A stretch of 36,094 nt of DNA from Candidatus Melainabacteria bacterium. Its GTDB lineage: Bacteria; Cyanobacteriota; Vampirovibrionia; Obscuribacterales; Obscuribacteraceae. The position numbers and the translations under genes were made by a program. Numbering within the stretch: position 1 is the stretch's first letter; each line of letters begins with the position of its first letter. The DNA lies in NCBI GenBank assembly GCA_003151275.1, contig PLXC01000098.1, forward strand, positions 1 through 36,094, read 5' to 3'. The notes beneath the pieces were generated by a model. It was not told the DNA's origin. It made no database searches and saw only the letters and a list, made by a program, of their open reading frames with translations. Below are positions 25,518 through 33,565 of this stretch, one piece after another.

Positions 25518-26468
25518 ATGGATTATCTACTCAGTCTATCTGACGGCGCCCAGCAACAGATGGTTGTCTTTACTTTGCCAGAAAACATTGTTCGTCTCAA
25601 CGCAATCGATGTCGTAATTGACGTTATTGGTTCTGATGATATCGACGACTTAGTCCGGAAGAACATGATCGCGTCAGGGTATGTCGACGATTTAAAGGCG
25701 CTTCAACAAATCATATTTGACCGAGACGATCAGGGCATCTTTATTCGCGATTCGGTTTCATTTAAAGCTAATGGACACGATCTTAATCCAGACGCACCAT
25801 TGTTGCAAGCATTCGTGCCAGCGGTGCGAGACGGTGTAAAGTATTTCCGATCTGATATCACAGTATCGCAGACAGGAGGCGGGGTATCGCAGGCAGCAGG
25901 CGGTTCTTCAATTCAGCCAGCAAGTCCGAAAGACTTTAGCGCTACTTTTTTTCTACACCAAATTTGCGTAGGTCGACAACTTGATGTCACCAAAGATCAC
26001 ATCGAATTGGATGAGACTTTAAAGCAAGCAGAGAAAGAAGGTCTCGTTGAAGTTGACGTCAAACAAGCATCTTATCGCTCCACCGAAAAAGGGAAGAGCA
26101 AGCACGACTCGATTATGGCCGAAGCCCAAGATCTGATCAAACGCTACGATATTTTCTGCGACGTTGACGTCGACTCTTCAGGAACTGCCAGATTCGACAC
26201 AGGACTTGGTCGCGACCTGCGAGTACCCGTATATGAATTGGAAGGCGTAGACCCTTTTCGGGCGCGCTTCTTGCTCGGTCTCAACGATGGTGAGTGGGAC
26301 AAGCTTGAAGACTGGACCGACGTTGTTGAAGATCCAAAATGGTATGCGTCAATAATGGAACCAATCGAACGCGCACCATCTGTTGACGAAATTGGACGTA
26401 GTAAATTGCAATCGATTGTTGAGCAAGGCAAGGCGAAGCTGCGCGAAGAAACTCAAAATCGATACTGA
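25518..26468 (+). CDS. Unknown acidic protein paired with the lipoprotein
   Basis: A soluble, acidic protein of 316 residues with no signal peptide or membrane segment. It starts with ATG three bases after the lipoprotein stop. The N-terminal part (1-115) is rich in Asp and Ile/Val (AIDVVIDVIGSDDIDDLVRK). A short Gly/Ser/Gln linker near 120-140 (TVSQTGGGVSQAAGGSS) separates it from a second half. Residues about 165-205 look like a winged helix by eye: LDETLKQAEKEGLVEVDVKQ, then YRSTEKGKSKHD, the usual 'lT.kG' wing. The end holds an acidic, Trp-containing stretch (LNDGEWDKLEDWTDVVEDP). I cannot name a family. The pairing suggests a cytosolic partner or regulator for the lipoprotein system, which is inference only. 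Confidence 0.7.
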   Translation: MDYLLSLSDGAQQQMVVFTLPENIVRLNAIDVVIDVIGSDDIDDLVRKNMIASGYVDDLKALQQIIFDRDDQGIFIRDSVSFKANGHDLNPDAPLLQAFVPAVRDGVKYFRSDITVSQTGGGVSQAAGGSSIQPASPKDFSATFFLHQICVGRQLDVTKDHIELDETLKQAEKEGLVEVDVKQASYRSTEKGKSKHDSIMAEAQDLIKRYDIFCDVDVDSSGTARFDTGLGRDLRVPVYELEGVDPFRARFLLGLNDGEWDKLEDWTDVVEDPKWYASIMEPIERAPSVDEIGRSKLQSIVEQGKAKLREETQNRY

Positions 26469-26569
26469 TCAAACTCAGCAGCTTTTTTATCCCGAACAAC
26501 TTGGCAGCATATCCGACTATCTAACGCTTCGCATACTTGTTCAGATGTGGCGCGAATGTTGTGAGGTTC

Positions 26570-26776
26570 TTAGTGTCCGCGTTCCATGATTTGTTTGCTG
26601 TCATCTTTAGAATGAATCATGAGAAAGGTGAATTTGCCTTCCGCAGCAACTTGACTGGCGCAACGGAGTGCTTCCCCGCGAGTCTCCAGACCCTCTTTGA
26701 TAAAGCTGCTGTCGTTAGTCATGACGGACCATAGTCCATCCACTGGCATCACATGTATAGTTGGATCTGTTTTCAT
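26570..26776 (-). CDS. DUF2188-like small protein
   Basis: A 68-residue protein. The ATG at 26776 has GGAG six bases upstream; the frame is open to 26833 without a better start. The pattern IHVMPVDGLWSVMTNDSS, then LETRGEALRCASQVA and FTFLMIHSKDDS fits the DUF2188 fold (a 'V.P..gGW.V...g' opening, a helix with 'T..eA...A', and an 'iH..dG.i' end). Function of the family is unknown. It reads left, facing away from the gene at 26956, and 101 bases lie between its stop and that of the 316-residue protein. Confidence 0.65.
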   Translation of the reverse strand: MKTDPTIHVMPVDGLWSVMTNDSSFIKEGLETRGEALRCASQVAAEGKFTFLMIHSKDDSKQIMERGH

Positions 26777-26955
26777 TTTCCGCTCCTTGGCCAAGCCTTT
26801 ATAAGGCATCTGGCAGGAGACGACGAACAACAAGGCGATGTTGCCGAGGCAAAGGACTAGGAGATTAAAATTGGGGATAAGATAAGCTGAGCAGGCGTGT
26901 TGAAGTTAGAGCTTCATCGACGTACCATAATATAGTCCGATCCGATTTCCAATTG

Positions 26956-27414
26956 ATGGATGCCATGACCGAAACATTTTCACTTTATGTAATCGACGAA
27001 GAGAAGTTGCCCAGTGAATTCACGGGGCAAACTGATCAGGAAGTTTACGACGCTTTAATCGTGGCAATCGAGGCTGACGGGATACTCACGGGTTCAATCG
27101 AACTGACCGCTGATGACTTCATCGACGCCTTGGAAAGCATTGACGGTCATATCGGCGGCAATCGATTTTTACCGAATTGCGCCTTTAACAACTCACCCTA
27201 TAGTGTGCTGGGAAACAACGGAGACTGTCCGTTTATGGGGTATTTTAGCCCAGCACAGGTTCAGGAAATGTTCGCCTTGTTCGAGTCATTATCCCCAGAT
27301 ACCCGCGACACTATAGATAGTGTCTACAGTCATGGCGAAGTTTTCGAGGCTTTGTTCACGGCTTCTGAAGATGCTATGCAAGACAGTTTTGCGGTCGCGG
27401 TGCTACACACCTGA
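26956..27414 (+). CDS. Unknown acidic protein
   Basis: About 152 residues from the ATG at 26956; an ATG at 26965 (MTETFSLYVIDEE) is the other choice and neither has a clear ribosome site. The protein is acidic and soluble: LPSEFTGQTDQEVYDALIVA, a helix-rich middle with TADDFIDALESIDGHIG, a Cys/Asn/Gly segment (GNNGDCPFMGYFSPAQVQEM), then DSVYSHGEVFEALFTASEDA. The overall run resembles immunity-like or DUF1877-type small cytosolic proteins, but I would not assign it. It lies 161 bases before the universal stress protein gene, which has its own promoter. Confidence 0.6.
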   Translation: MDAMTETFSLYVIDEEKLPSEFTGQTDQEVYDALIVAIEADGILTGSIELTADDFIDALESIDGHIGGNRFLPNCAFNNSPYSVLGNNGDCPFMGYFSPAQVQEMFALFESLSPDTRDTIDSVYSHGEVFEALFTASEDAMQDSFAVAVLHT

Positions 27415-27510
27415 TCCAACAACCACTTGACTGAATTCACGAATTCAACACATCTATGAAATATTGTGAAGCCCCATGGACTCCGATTGGCTTAAACAGT
27501 GCACCCGCGT

Positions 27511-27539
27511 TTGAGCGATCGGGCTGGCCGGGCTATAAT
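27511..27539 (+). promoter_or_regulatory. Sigma-70 type promoter of the universal stress protein gene
   Basis: TTGAGC (27511-27516) and a perfect TATAAT (27534-27539) are separated by 17 bases. Transcription would begin near 27546, about 30 bases before the ATG at 27576. The spacer is very GC-rich (GGGCTGGCCGGGC). Confidence 0.75.
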
Positions 27540-27575
27540 CTAGGCGCACCGTAAATTAAACACGCAGGAAAAGTG

Positions 27576-28493
27576 ATGAAGATAATTGTGGCGATTGATG
27601 GATCGCAAAGTTCGGAAGCAGCCGTGGATGCGCTGGAGAATATACAACTGGCACCAGGTACCGAAATAAAGCTTGTTATCGCAATAGAACCGTATCAGGA
27701 CGCGCTTGCCAAAGCGACAGAAGCCCTTAAAGGCATGTCGGAAGAGTTGCAGAAGAGACTAGTTGGTTGCACTGTAACTTACGAAGTAGCGCAAGGCGAC
27801 GCTAAAACTCGCATTACTGAGATCGCAAAACAATGGTCGGCGAATCTGATCATTATGGGATCGCGCGGTAGAAAAGGTCTGGAATTGATGCTTATGGGCA
27901 GCGTCTCGCAAGGCGTTTTGACTCAATCTCCTTGCCCGGTTATTATCGCCAAAACTAGCGACGTGAAGAATCCAAAGAACGGATTCACGAACATATTGAT
28001 AACTGTAGATAATTCGGAGTACTCTCAAGCGGCATTAAGCTGGTTGTCTAGCATCCAATGGGCGCCGACCACTCAATTCAGATTGGTGACAATCGTTCAA
28101 CCTTTGGTCGATTCTTTCGATTCAGTGGGCAGTATCACAGATGCCACTAATCTGACTCGCCAGCACAATGACTTAATCGGCTTGGCAAAGACGCAGTTAG
28201 AAAAACTACAAACGGAATTAGCGACGAGTGTTGGAGCCCAAAACGTCAGCATTGAAGTCGGCGAAGGAGATCCCAAAGACGTCATACTGAACATTGCGGC
28301 AGCGTGGTCAGCGGATCTAATTGTTATGGGTTCTCATGGACGTACTGGGTTAGACAAGCTCTTGCTCGGCAGCGTATCCCAAGCGGTCTCACTGCACGCA
28401 CCATGCTCGGTGGCAATCATTAGAGGCATAATAACCAAAGGGCAAAACAAACAACGCCAAACCGGAATGTTTATGCCAAAAGTAAAAGGCTAG
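27576..28493 (+). CDS. Universal stress protein with two UspA domains
   Basis: A soluble protein of 305 residues; the ATG at 27576 has AGGA upstream and is preferred to the GTG just before it. Two UspA domains run from about 1-145 and 148-290. Each opens with a nucleotide-fold strand and acidic switch (IIVAIDGSQSSEAA and NILITVDNSEYSQAA) and ends with the ATP-binding G-2x-G-9x-G-S motif (MGSRGRKGLELMLMGSVS and MGSHGRTGLDKLLLGSVS). Members bind ATP and act in survival under starvation or oxidative stress. A short basic tail follows. The gene has the clearest promoter in the window and ends three bases from the convergent secreted-protein gene. Confidence 0.92.
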   Translation: MKIIVAIDGSQSSEAAVDALENIQLAPGTEIKLVIAIEPYQDALAKATEALKGMSEELQKRLVGCTVTYEVAQGDAKTRITEIAKQWSANLIIMGSRGRKGLELMLMGSVSQGVLTQSPCPVIIAKTSDVKNPKNGFTNILITVDNSEYSQAALSWLSSIQWAPTTQFRLVTIVQPLVDSFDSVGSITDATNLTRQHNDLIGLAKTQLEKLQTELATSVGAQNVSIEVGEGDPKDVILNIAAAWSADLIVMGSHGRTGLDKLLLGSVSQAVSLHAPCSVAIIRGIITKGQNKQRQTGMFMPKVKG

Positions 28494-28496
28494 CAT

Positions 28497-29336
28497 CTAG
28501 GGCACCAAATGATCTTTGCCACTGGCGCGCAGAAAATCTGCGAAGCTTTGGCGCAGATTTTGGGACTTAAAAGCATCGGTTGCCTTAAATGACTCGACGC
28601 GTTTATCGAAAGCGGTATTCTTCTGCACTGTGTAAGGGGTGCCATCTTCCTTGAACACTTTCACAGACATACTCGTTTTAATCAATCCGTCTCGAACCGG
28701 TCTATATCGCGTAATCGACTCTGCTTGCGACGAATGCATAATTACGTTCGTCTCTTTATTCACCTGAACTTCAATAAAAATATCGCGAATGACCACTACA
28801 TCATCAGCCACATGCAAAGGCTCCTGTGTCTGCACGAAAGCTATTGCGAGATAGCTGCCGCAATCAGCAACTCCCTTCGAAGCCAGCCTGTAGTGCCAGA
28901 TATGTCCGGCTTTGTCACGCTGAACGCCGAAGTCTGCTATTTCTCTTTCAGCTATTGTTCGCGGTTCATTTTGTTGAACCTGAGAATCAAAAAAGTAAGT
29001 GGACAAAATAGTCTCTTCTTCTCTCAACCATTTCCCAGACAACCAATCTGGGATCTCATACCAACCTGTTTCGTCCGCTGTATTGGGAATGGACTTCTCA
29101 TCATAGATAGAACCAGTTTGCAAGTTATGTGGCAAGGGCTTCAACTCTTCAGCGTGTTGAACACCACCCTGCAAGGGATATTTACCAGCACTATTTGGAA
29201 CCGTATTTGGTGCCGGTTTGGTATCTTCTACCCAACCAGATGGCGTCACTTTTTGCTGCGCATCCGCAGAATCGCGCATCCCTAAAGCTATTACGGAAAC
29301 TAAAACAATCAATCTGACTGTGTGTATTGCTTTCAT
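28497..29336 (-). CDS. Secreted protein of unknown function, partner of the OmpA-like gene
   Basis: A 279-residue exported protein with signal peptide MKAIHTVRLIVLVSVIALGM..ADAQQ. The mature part has a Pro/Asn-rich lead (residues 30-90) and then a domain with regular strands: WYEIPDWLSGKWLREEETIL, DKAGHIWHYRLASKGVADCG and IFIEVQVNKETNVIMHSSQ. It ends with a charged helical tail (FKSQNLRQSFADFLRASGKD). I do not know the family. It begins six bases after the stop of the OmpA-like gene on the same strand, so the two are co-translated and may work together at the cell envelope. Confidence 0.75.
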   Translation of the reverse strand: MKAIHTVRLIVLVSVIALGMRDSADAQQKVTPSGWVEDTKPAPNTVPNSAGKYPLQGGVQHAEELKPLPHNLQTGSIYDEKSIPNTADETGWYEIPDWLSGKWLREEETILSTYFFDSQVQQNEPRTIAEREIADFGVQRDKAGHIWHYRLASKGVADCGSYLAIAFVQTQEPLHVADDVVVIRDIFIEVQVNKETNVIMHSSQAESITRYRPVRDGLIKTSMSVKVFKEDGTPYTVQKNTAFDKRVESFKATDAFKSQNLRQSFADFLRASGKDHLVP

Positions 29337-29342
29337 CGCGAG

Positions 29343-30449
29343 CTATGGTATTTTTCGAAATACGACACGGCGATTCTTGGCGCGGCCAGCTGCCGTTATA
29401 TTATCCGCAATTGGCTGACTGAATCCATAGCCCTTCGGCTCCAGGCGCGCAGCGCCAATGCCTTTTAAAACCAAGTAAGCCTTAACCGAATCAGCGCGCT
29501 TTTGCGAAAGCACCATGTTGTATTCTTGCTTGCCGACAATATCGCAATGACCTTCAACAGCCAGATTTAAATCAGCTGTCTTTTTCATGTAGGCAGCTAT
29601 GCCATTGAGTATTTGCTTGGAGCTATTTTCTAGTTTGGCAGAATTGAAAGCAAACAAAATTGCGTAGCTCGTAGCAACACCGTTCTTCTCAAGATCTTTA
29701 ATGACTCTTCGAGCTTCGGCGTCAGCCAAGTTGAAACGGGGATCATGCCACTTGAACGGTCCATCACCTTGAATCATGATTGGAAACTCGGCGTTATCCA
29801 TAATCCAATAGTGCCAACCGTTGTCTGTCTCAGCTTTGAGCGCGCGCACCCGAGCCTTTTTACCATCCACAAAAATGTTCACATACTCACGCCCAACCAT
29901 GGTTATTTTGCTTGGCACGTCTTTCTTATCTTCGAGGTCTACTTGGAAAGGCAGAGTTCGTCCTGATTTAAGTCCTTTATATATATAGTCGGATACTCGT
30001 ACAGTGTTTGTATATCCACCCATAGTCAAACTCTGCCCATTGGAGTAGAACAAACTGACCAGCGCTGAGTCCTTTTGATCTTCGGGAGCAACAGCTCTCA
30101 ACCCGCTTGCTCCAGCTGGTTTCGTCATCGTCCATTTGTAAGCAAAGCCGTCTGCGTTCGCATCTTGAACGTTGGCCGTGAAATCATAATCCCCAATTTT
30201 CTTGCGACGAGTGTCGACACCTTCAAAAATAGGGAAAGTGATCACGACCCCAGGCAGAAGCTGCAGCCTGTCGGTGTAATCTTCCAGAGCCTGACTTTTA
30301 GCTGGTCTTTTAGACGGAGCTGTCGCTGGGCTGGGCGATGATGGACCAGGTACTGGCGCACCAGTGGTGGGCTGGTCGATACTGAAGGCAGGGATGGCCA
30401 GCATCAACAATGCCATCAGCGCCAGAACATATTTCACGTGGGACACCAT
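29343..30449 (-). CDS. OmpA-family protein with C-terminal peptidoglycan-binding domain
   Basis: A 368-residue exported protein with signal peptide MVSHVKYVLALMALLMLAIPAFS and then a Pro/Ser/Thr-rich linker. The middle (residues about 60-240) is an unassigned beta-rich domain. The C-terminal 110 residues are a clear OmpA-like domain: ILFAFNSAKLENSS, then VEGHCDIVGKQEYNMVLSQKRADSVKAYL and KGYGFSQPIADN..GRAKNRRVVF. The usual 'TD..G....N..LS..RA..V' core and the final Arg pair that hold diaminopimelate in the wall are kept, with the Thr of TD replaced by Cys. Most members tether the outer membrane to peptidoglycan; no beta-barrel is evident here, so it is probably a soluble periplasmic or lipid-free binding protein. 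First gene of a two-gene operon. Confidence 0.85.
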   Translation of the reverse strand: MVSHVKYVLALMALLMLAIPAFSIDQPTTGAPVPGPSSPSPATAPSKRPAKSQALEDYTDRLQLLPGVVITFPIFEGVDTRRKKIGDYDFTANVQDANADGFAYKWTMTKPAGASGLRAVAPEDQKDSALVSLFYSNGQSLTMGGYTNTVRVSDYIYKGLKSGRTLPFQVDLEDKKDVPSKITMVGREYVNIFVDGKKARVRALKAETDNGWHYWIMDNAEFPIMIQGDGPFKWHDPRFNLADAEARRVIKDLEKNGVATSYAILFAFNSAKLENSSKQILNGIAAYMKKTADLNLAVEGHCDIVGKQEYNMVLSQKRADSVKAYLVLKGIGAARLEPKGYGFSQPIADNITAAGRAKNRRVVFRKIP

Positions 30450-30489
30450 CTAACGTATATCTCGACTATGCGCTGTTTCAGGTAATTAT

Positions 30490-30511
30490 GCCAGAAGAGC
30501 AGGCTTCTGGC
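30490..30511. promoter_or_regulatory. Perfect inverted repeat in the OmpA/recQ divergent gap
   Basis: GCCAGAAG (30490-30497) and CTTCTGGC (30504-30511) form an eight-base perfect palindrome around a six-base loop. No T tract follows on either strand, so an operator or mRNA hairpin between the two divergent starts is more likely than a terminator. Confidence 0.4.
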
Positions 30512-30590
30512 GTCTTTGGCTGTATTGAGAGGATTATAAACATCTTTCAATGAGAGAAAATCTGAGCTGAGGCTCTGTATCATTTGATTC

Positions 30591-32384
30591 ATGGCTGTTT
30601 CACAATTTTTGCTCGACTCTGTCCTTCACGAGAAGTTTGGTCTGAATGAGTTCAGACCCAAACAACGTGAAGTCATCGACTTGGTGATGGAAGGTAAGCA
30701 CGCGCTCGCGCTGCTACCCACAGGTTACGGCAAATCTCTTTGTTACCAGGTGCCAAGCCAGATCTTACCGGGCACGACAATTGTTGTTTCGCCGCTGATT
30801 GCACTCATGCAAGATCAATTAAGTGGACTCTTAAGAAGAGGGATTCACAACGCAACACTGCTGAACAGCAGTGTTTCTCAAGATGAGTTGGACATTCGGT
30901 TTGGTGGCATCAAAGCCGGCGTTTTTAAACTTGTATATGTTGCACCAGAAAGATTCGAATCACCGCGATTTCGAAATTTGCTTCAACAAATTGATGTCTC
31001 GCTGCTTGTCATAGACGAAGCGCATTGTATTAGCCAATGGGGACATGATTTCAGACCGCAATATCGCAACTTGAGTGGCTACATACTGAGTCATCTGAAA
31101 GCTGCGTCCGTTCTGGCGTTGACTGCGACAGCGACGCCGCAAGTGCAACGAGATATTATCCAATCGTTGAACCAACCACACATGAATGTGGTGACTGGAT
31201 CTTTTGACCGGCCCAATATTCGTTTTGAAGTTGAAGCGGTTGCAAACGCCGTTGAAAAAGACAAACATGTTTTCACCTCGCTTAAAAGTGCACCAGCCCC
31301 TGCAATTGTTTATACCAGCAGCCGTAAAGAAGCCGAGGCATTGAGCGAACGGATGCGCCAATCCGGCATCACAGCCGCTTGTTATCATGCAGGTTTATCG
31401 GGGGAGCAAAGACAACGCGCCCAGAAGCTTTTTGAGACCGACAAAGTTTCTGCCATCGTCTCGACAGTCGCCTTTGGCATGGGCGTTGACAAAGCGGATA
31501 TTCGCAAAGTAATACACTACAATCTGCCCGGCTCGCTTGAGAGCTACTATCAAGAAGCCGGAAGAGCCGGGCGCGATGGCGAGGCAGCCACGTGCACTTT
31601 GCTGTATCAATCCAAAGATGTCTACACACAGAGATGGTTGATGGACCGAAACTTTCCATCTGCGCAGCAGGTCGAAATTGCCTTTAAACTAATTGCCTCG
31701 GCTGGTCTGACCCCAACTCGCATGAGCACGTTGCTCGACGATATGGATATAGCGGATTCAGCCTTGAACAGCGCGCTCGACCTACTCAAACATTTACAGC
31801 TGATTGACACCACCCCTGATGGCGCCTTCTTGGCTCGCGTATCCAGTGGCAGCATCGACATGTCTTCACTCAACCAACGGAAATCGCGTCACTCTCAGCG
31901 CTTAGAGCAGATGATTAGATACGCTCAAGACAATATCTGCAGACGCAGGCAGATATTGGGATACTTTGGTCAAATCAATGATCAATGTTCCGGATGCGAT
32001 GTTTGCGACCCACGCGAAAAAGTCAGCGTGTCATTTCCAAAACCATCCGCTCGAACGATAAAAGCGGCCGGCAACGCTCAGACAAGCAACCTATCGGAAG
32101 CGATTTTGCAAATTGTCTTAGATTTGAACGGCAAAGTTGGACGCACCACGATCGCCCAGATCCTTACGGGTAGCGGTTCCAAGAAGTTGAAAGAAAAAGG
32201 TCTAGATCAAACACCTTTTTTTGGAAGGTTTAGCGTCTTCAAGCAGGATCAGTTACTGGCTTCGATTGATGAACTAATTTCAGAAGGCGATTTGAAAGCA
32301 ATTCCTGGCATGTACCCGAAAGTTGCCATTACTGACAGTGGAACTCAAAAGCTTGATTCAAAATCGACTGGACCATCGAGTTAA
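30591..32384 (+). CDS. recQ: RecQ-family ATP-dependent DNA helicase
   Basis: A 597-residue 3'-to-5' helicase. Visible parts in order: RecQ motif 0 FRPKQREVI, Walker A TGYGKS (44-49), DEAHCISQWGHDFR (142-155), motif III LTATATP, motif V/VI with STVAFGMGVDKADIRKVIHY and QEAGRAGRDG (321-330), then the zinc-binding cysteines C450, C466, C469 and C472 (ICRRRQILGYFG, CSGCDVCDP). A winged-helix RQC-like domain follows (about 495-585). No HRDC domain is visible, so this is the short type. RecQ unwinds recombination intermediates and stalled forks. The ATG at 30591 has no clear ribosome site. The VOC fusion gene follows 12 bases after the stop. Confidence 0.93.
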   Translation: MAVSQFLLDSVLHEKFGLNEFRPKQREVIDLVMEGKHALALLPTGYGKSLCYQVPSQILPGTTIVVSPLIALMQDQLSGLLRRGIHNATLLNSSVSQDELDIRFGGIKAGVFKLVYVAPERFESPRFRNLLQQIDVSLLVIDEAHCISQWGHDFRPQYRNLSGYILSHLKAASVLALTATATPQVQRDIIQSLNQPHMNVVTGSFDRPNIRFEVEAVANAVEKDKHVFTSLKSAPAPAIVYTSSRKEAEALSERMRQSGITAACYHAGLSGEQRQRAQKLFETDKVSAIVSTVAFGMGVDKADIRKVIHYNLPGSLESYYQEAGRAGRDGEAATCTLLYQSKDVYTQRWLMDRNFPSAQQVEIAFKLIASAGLTPTRMSTLLDDMDIADSALNSALDLLKHLQLIDTTPDGAFLARVSSGSIDMSSLNQRKSRHSQRLEQMIRYAQDNICRRRQILGYFGQINDQCSGCDVCDPREKVSVSFPKPSARTIKAAGNAQTSNLSEAILQIVLDLNGKVGRTTIAQILTGSGSKKLKEKGLDQTPFFGRFSVFKQDQLLASIDELISEGDLKAIPGMYPKVAITDSGTQKLDSKSTGPSS

Positions 32385-32396
32385 GGGCAGAGCCTC

Positions 32397-33185
32397 GTGG
32401 GAAAAGATTCAGATAAATACGACGCCGATGAAATCCTTGCCTTAGCAGCCGAGGCGTTAACATCGAACGATCCAACAAAAGCAGAAGATATCTACAACAT
32501 CATTGTTCTGAACGTGCAGAAAGCGTTCAACAACAATCAACGCGATGTTGCATCTGAATTACAGAGACTCTCAAAAAGCATCGAGTCTTCTCGCAGTACC
32601 GATGATTCTTTGGCTTTCAAACAGCGTACTTGCGAAAGCATGCTCAAAATAAGCATGGCTGAACGACATAAGGCGCGCATGCTAAAGGATCCGGGCGGCT
32701 TGCAGCCTAGGTCTTCGGATGGACTATCCGCGGATAAGCCTGCTCCGATGAGTGTACCGGCAAAAGCACCACTTCCATTCAAGAGTTTGGAATATTTATA
32801 TGTAGGAACGAAAAACTTCGAATCAGACGTGTTGTATTACAGAAACACACTCAAAGCCGAACTCGTTTGGGCGTTCGAAAAATTCGGCGCTAAAGTCGCG
32901 GCATTCCGCTTGGCGTATGGTCCCTTGATCTTACTGGCGGATCACAAAAAGGCACCGTCAATTGAACCGATTTTCTCAGTGGAGAACTTGGAACTATCAA
33001 TAAAGGAATTGAAAGAACGCGGCGTCAAAGAACTGGAGGGGCCACTCCAAACCCCAAATGGTCCTGCTTACTCTTTCCGAGACCCTAGTGGCAATCAATT
33101 TTCACTACTGCAAAACGAAAGACCTGAAGCGATGGAACGTTCCTACGCTGATAAGTCCAATAACAGTGCGATTCGATTCCCGTGA
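32397..33185 (+). CDS. TPR-like helical domain fused to a VOC/glyoxalase domain
   Basis: A soluble protein of 262 residues beginning with GTG at 32397, 12 bases after recQ. An AAGGG sequence stands about ten bases upstream of it. Residues 10-70 look like a helical hairpin of TPR kind (ILALAAEALTSNDPTKAEDI, then VASELQRLSKSI). A Pro/Ala linker follows, and residues about 125-245 are a single vicinal-oxygen-chelate domain: LEYLYVGTKNFESDVLYYRN, RLAYGPLILLADH, FSVENLELSIKELKERGVKE and YSFRDPSGNQFSLLQN. Typical members bind a metal and a small substrate. In this one the usual His and Glu ligands at the strand ends are not obvious, so catalysis is unsure. No link between a VOC domain and RecQ is known to me. 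Confidence 0.8.
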   Translation: MGKDSDKYDADEILALAAEALTSNDPTKAEDIYNIIVLNVQKAFNNNQRDVASELQRLSKSIESSRSTDDSLAFKQRTCESMLKISMAERHKARMLKDPGGLQPRSSDGLSADKPAPMSVPAKAPLPFKSLEYLYVGTKNFESDVLYYRNTLKAELVWAFEKFGAKVAAFRLAYGPLILLADHKKAPSIEPIFSVENLELSIKELKERGVKELEGPLQTPNGPAYSFRDPSGNQFSLLQNERPEAMERSYADKSNNSAIRFP

Positions 33186-33565
33186 AAATCGATTAGCTTG
33201 ATTCACTGAAATCGAACCAAAACGGCACTTAAAAGTGTCCTACTTTGCCCTCCAACATGGAAAGGCAGAAGCTGACCGTGATTAACGTCGGTCGGTAGAA
33301 GATTAATTTGGCGAATTTGTTGTTAATTCACAGTCCCTGCGCCGTTTCCAAATAGCTGTCAAGACAGGTAAACCCGTACAGGTTAGGGGTTTACCTGTTT
33401 TTAACGTAAACCAACCAGCCCTGGCGAGGATTTCACGGTTGTGATTCAATACATTTTACGTGCACTTAACAGACCGCTAACAAATCGCACAGAACTGAAT
33501 TCGCGTCCTTTAGCCTCCCTGGGTGGCGTCGTCACCCAATGTATTGATGTTCAGAGGGGTCATTA
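33186..33565. other. Intergenic region before the amidase gene
   Basis: A 380-base gap. It holds a strong terminator (given separately), a short stem GGCACTT/AAGTGTC near 33222-33238, and a hairpin TGGGTG/CACCCA at 33521-33539 just before the amidase start. I looked for a riboswitch because amidases are common targets of the c-di-AMP type, and did not find its conserved blocks. Confidence 0.5.
33364..33402 (+). terminator. Rho-independent terminator after the recQ operon
   Basis: A perfect 12-base stem, ACAGGTAAACCC (33364-33375) with GGGTTTACCTGT (33387-33398), closes an 11-base loop and is followed by TTTTT. It lies about 180 bases beyond the VOC gene's stop. Confidence 0.85.

Noticed and set aside
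28725..29285. Plus-strand open frame of 186 codons inside the secreted-protein gene
   Set aside because: The minus-strand gene has a signal peptide and a tight operon link; the plus frame is rich in rare-looking Cys/Arg/Leu runs and has no start signal.
33440..33565. Possible c-di-AMP riboswitch before the amidase
   Set aside because: A hairpin is present, but the conserved blocks of that riboswitch class are not seen, so I call only a hairpin.
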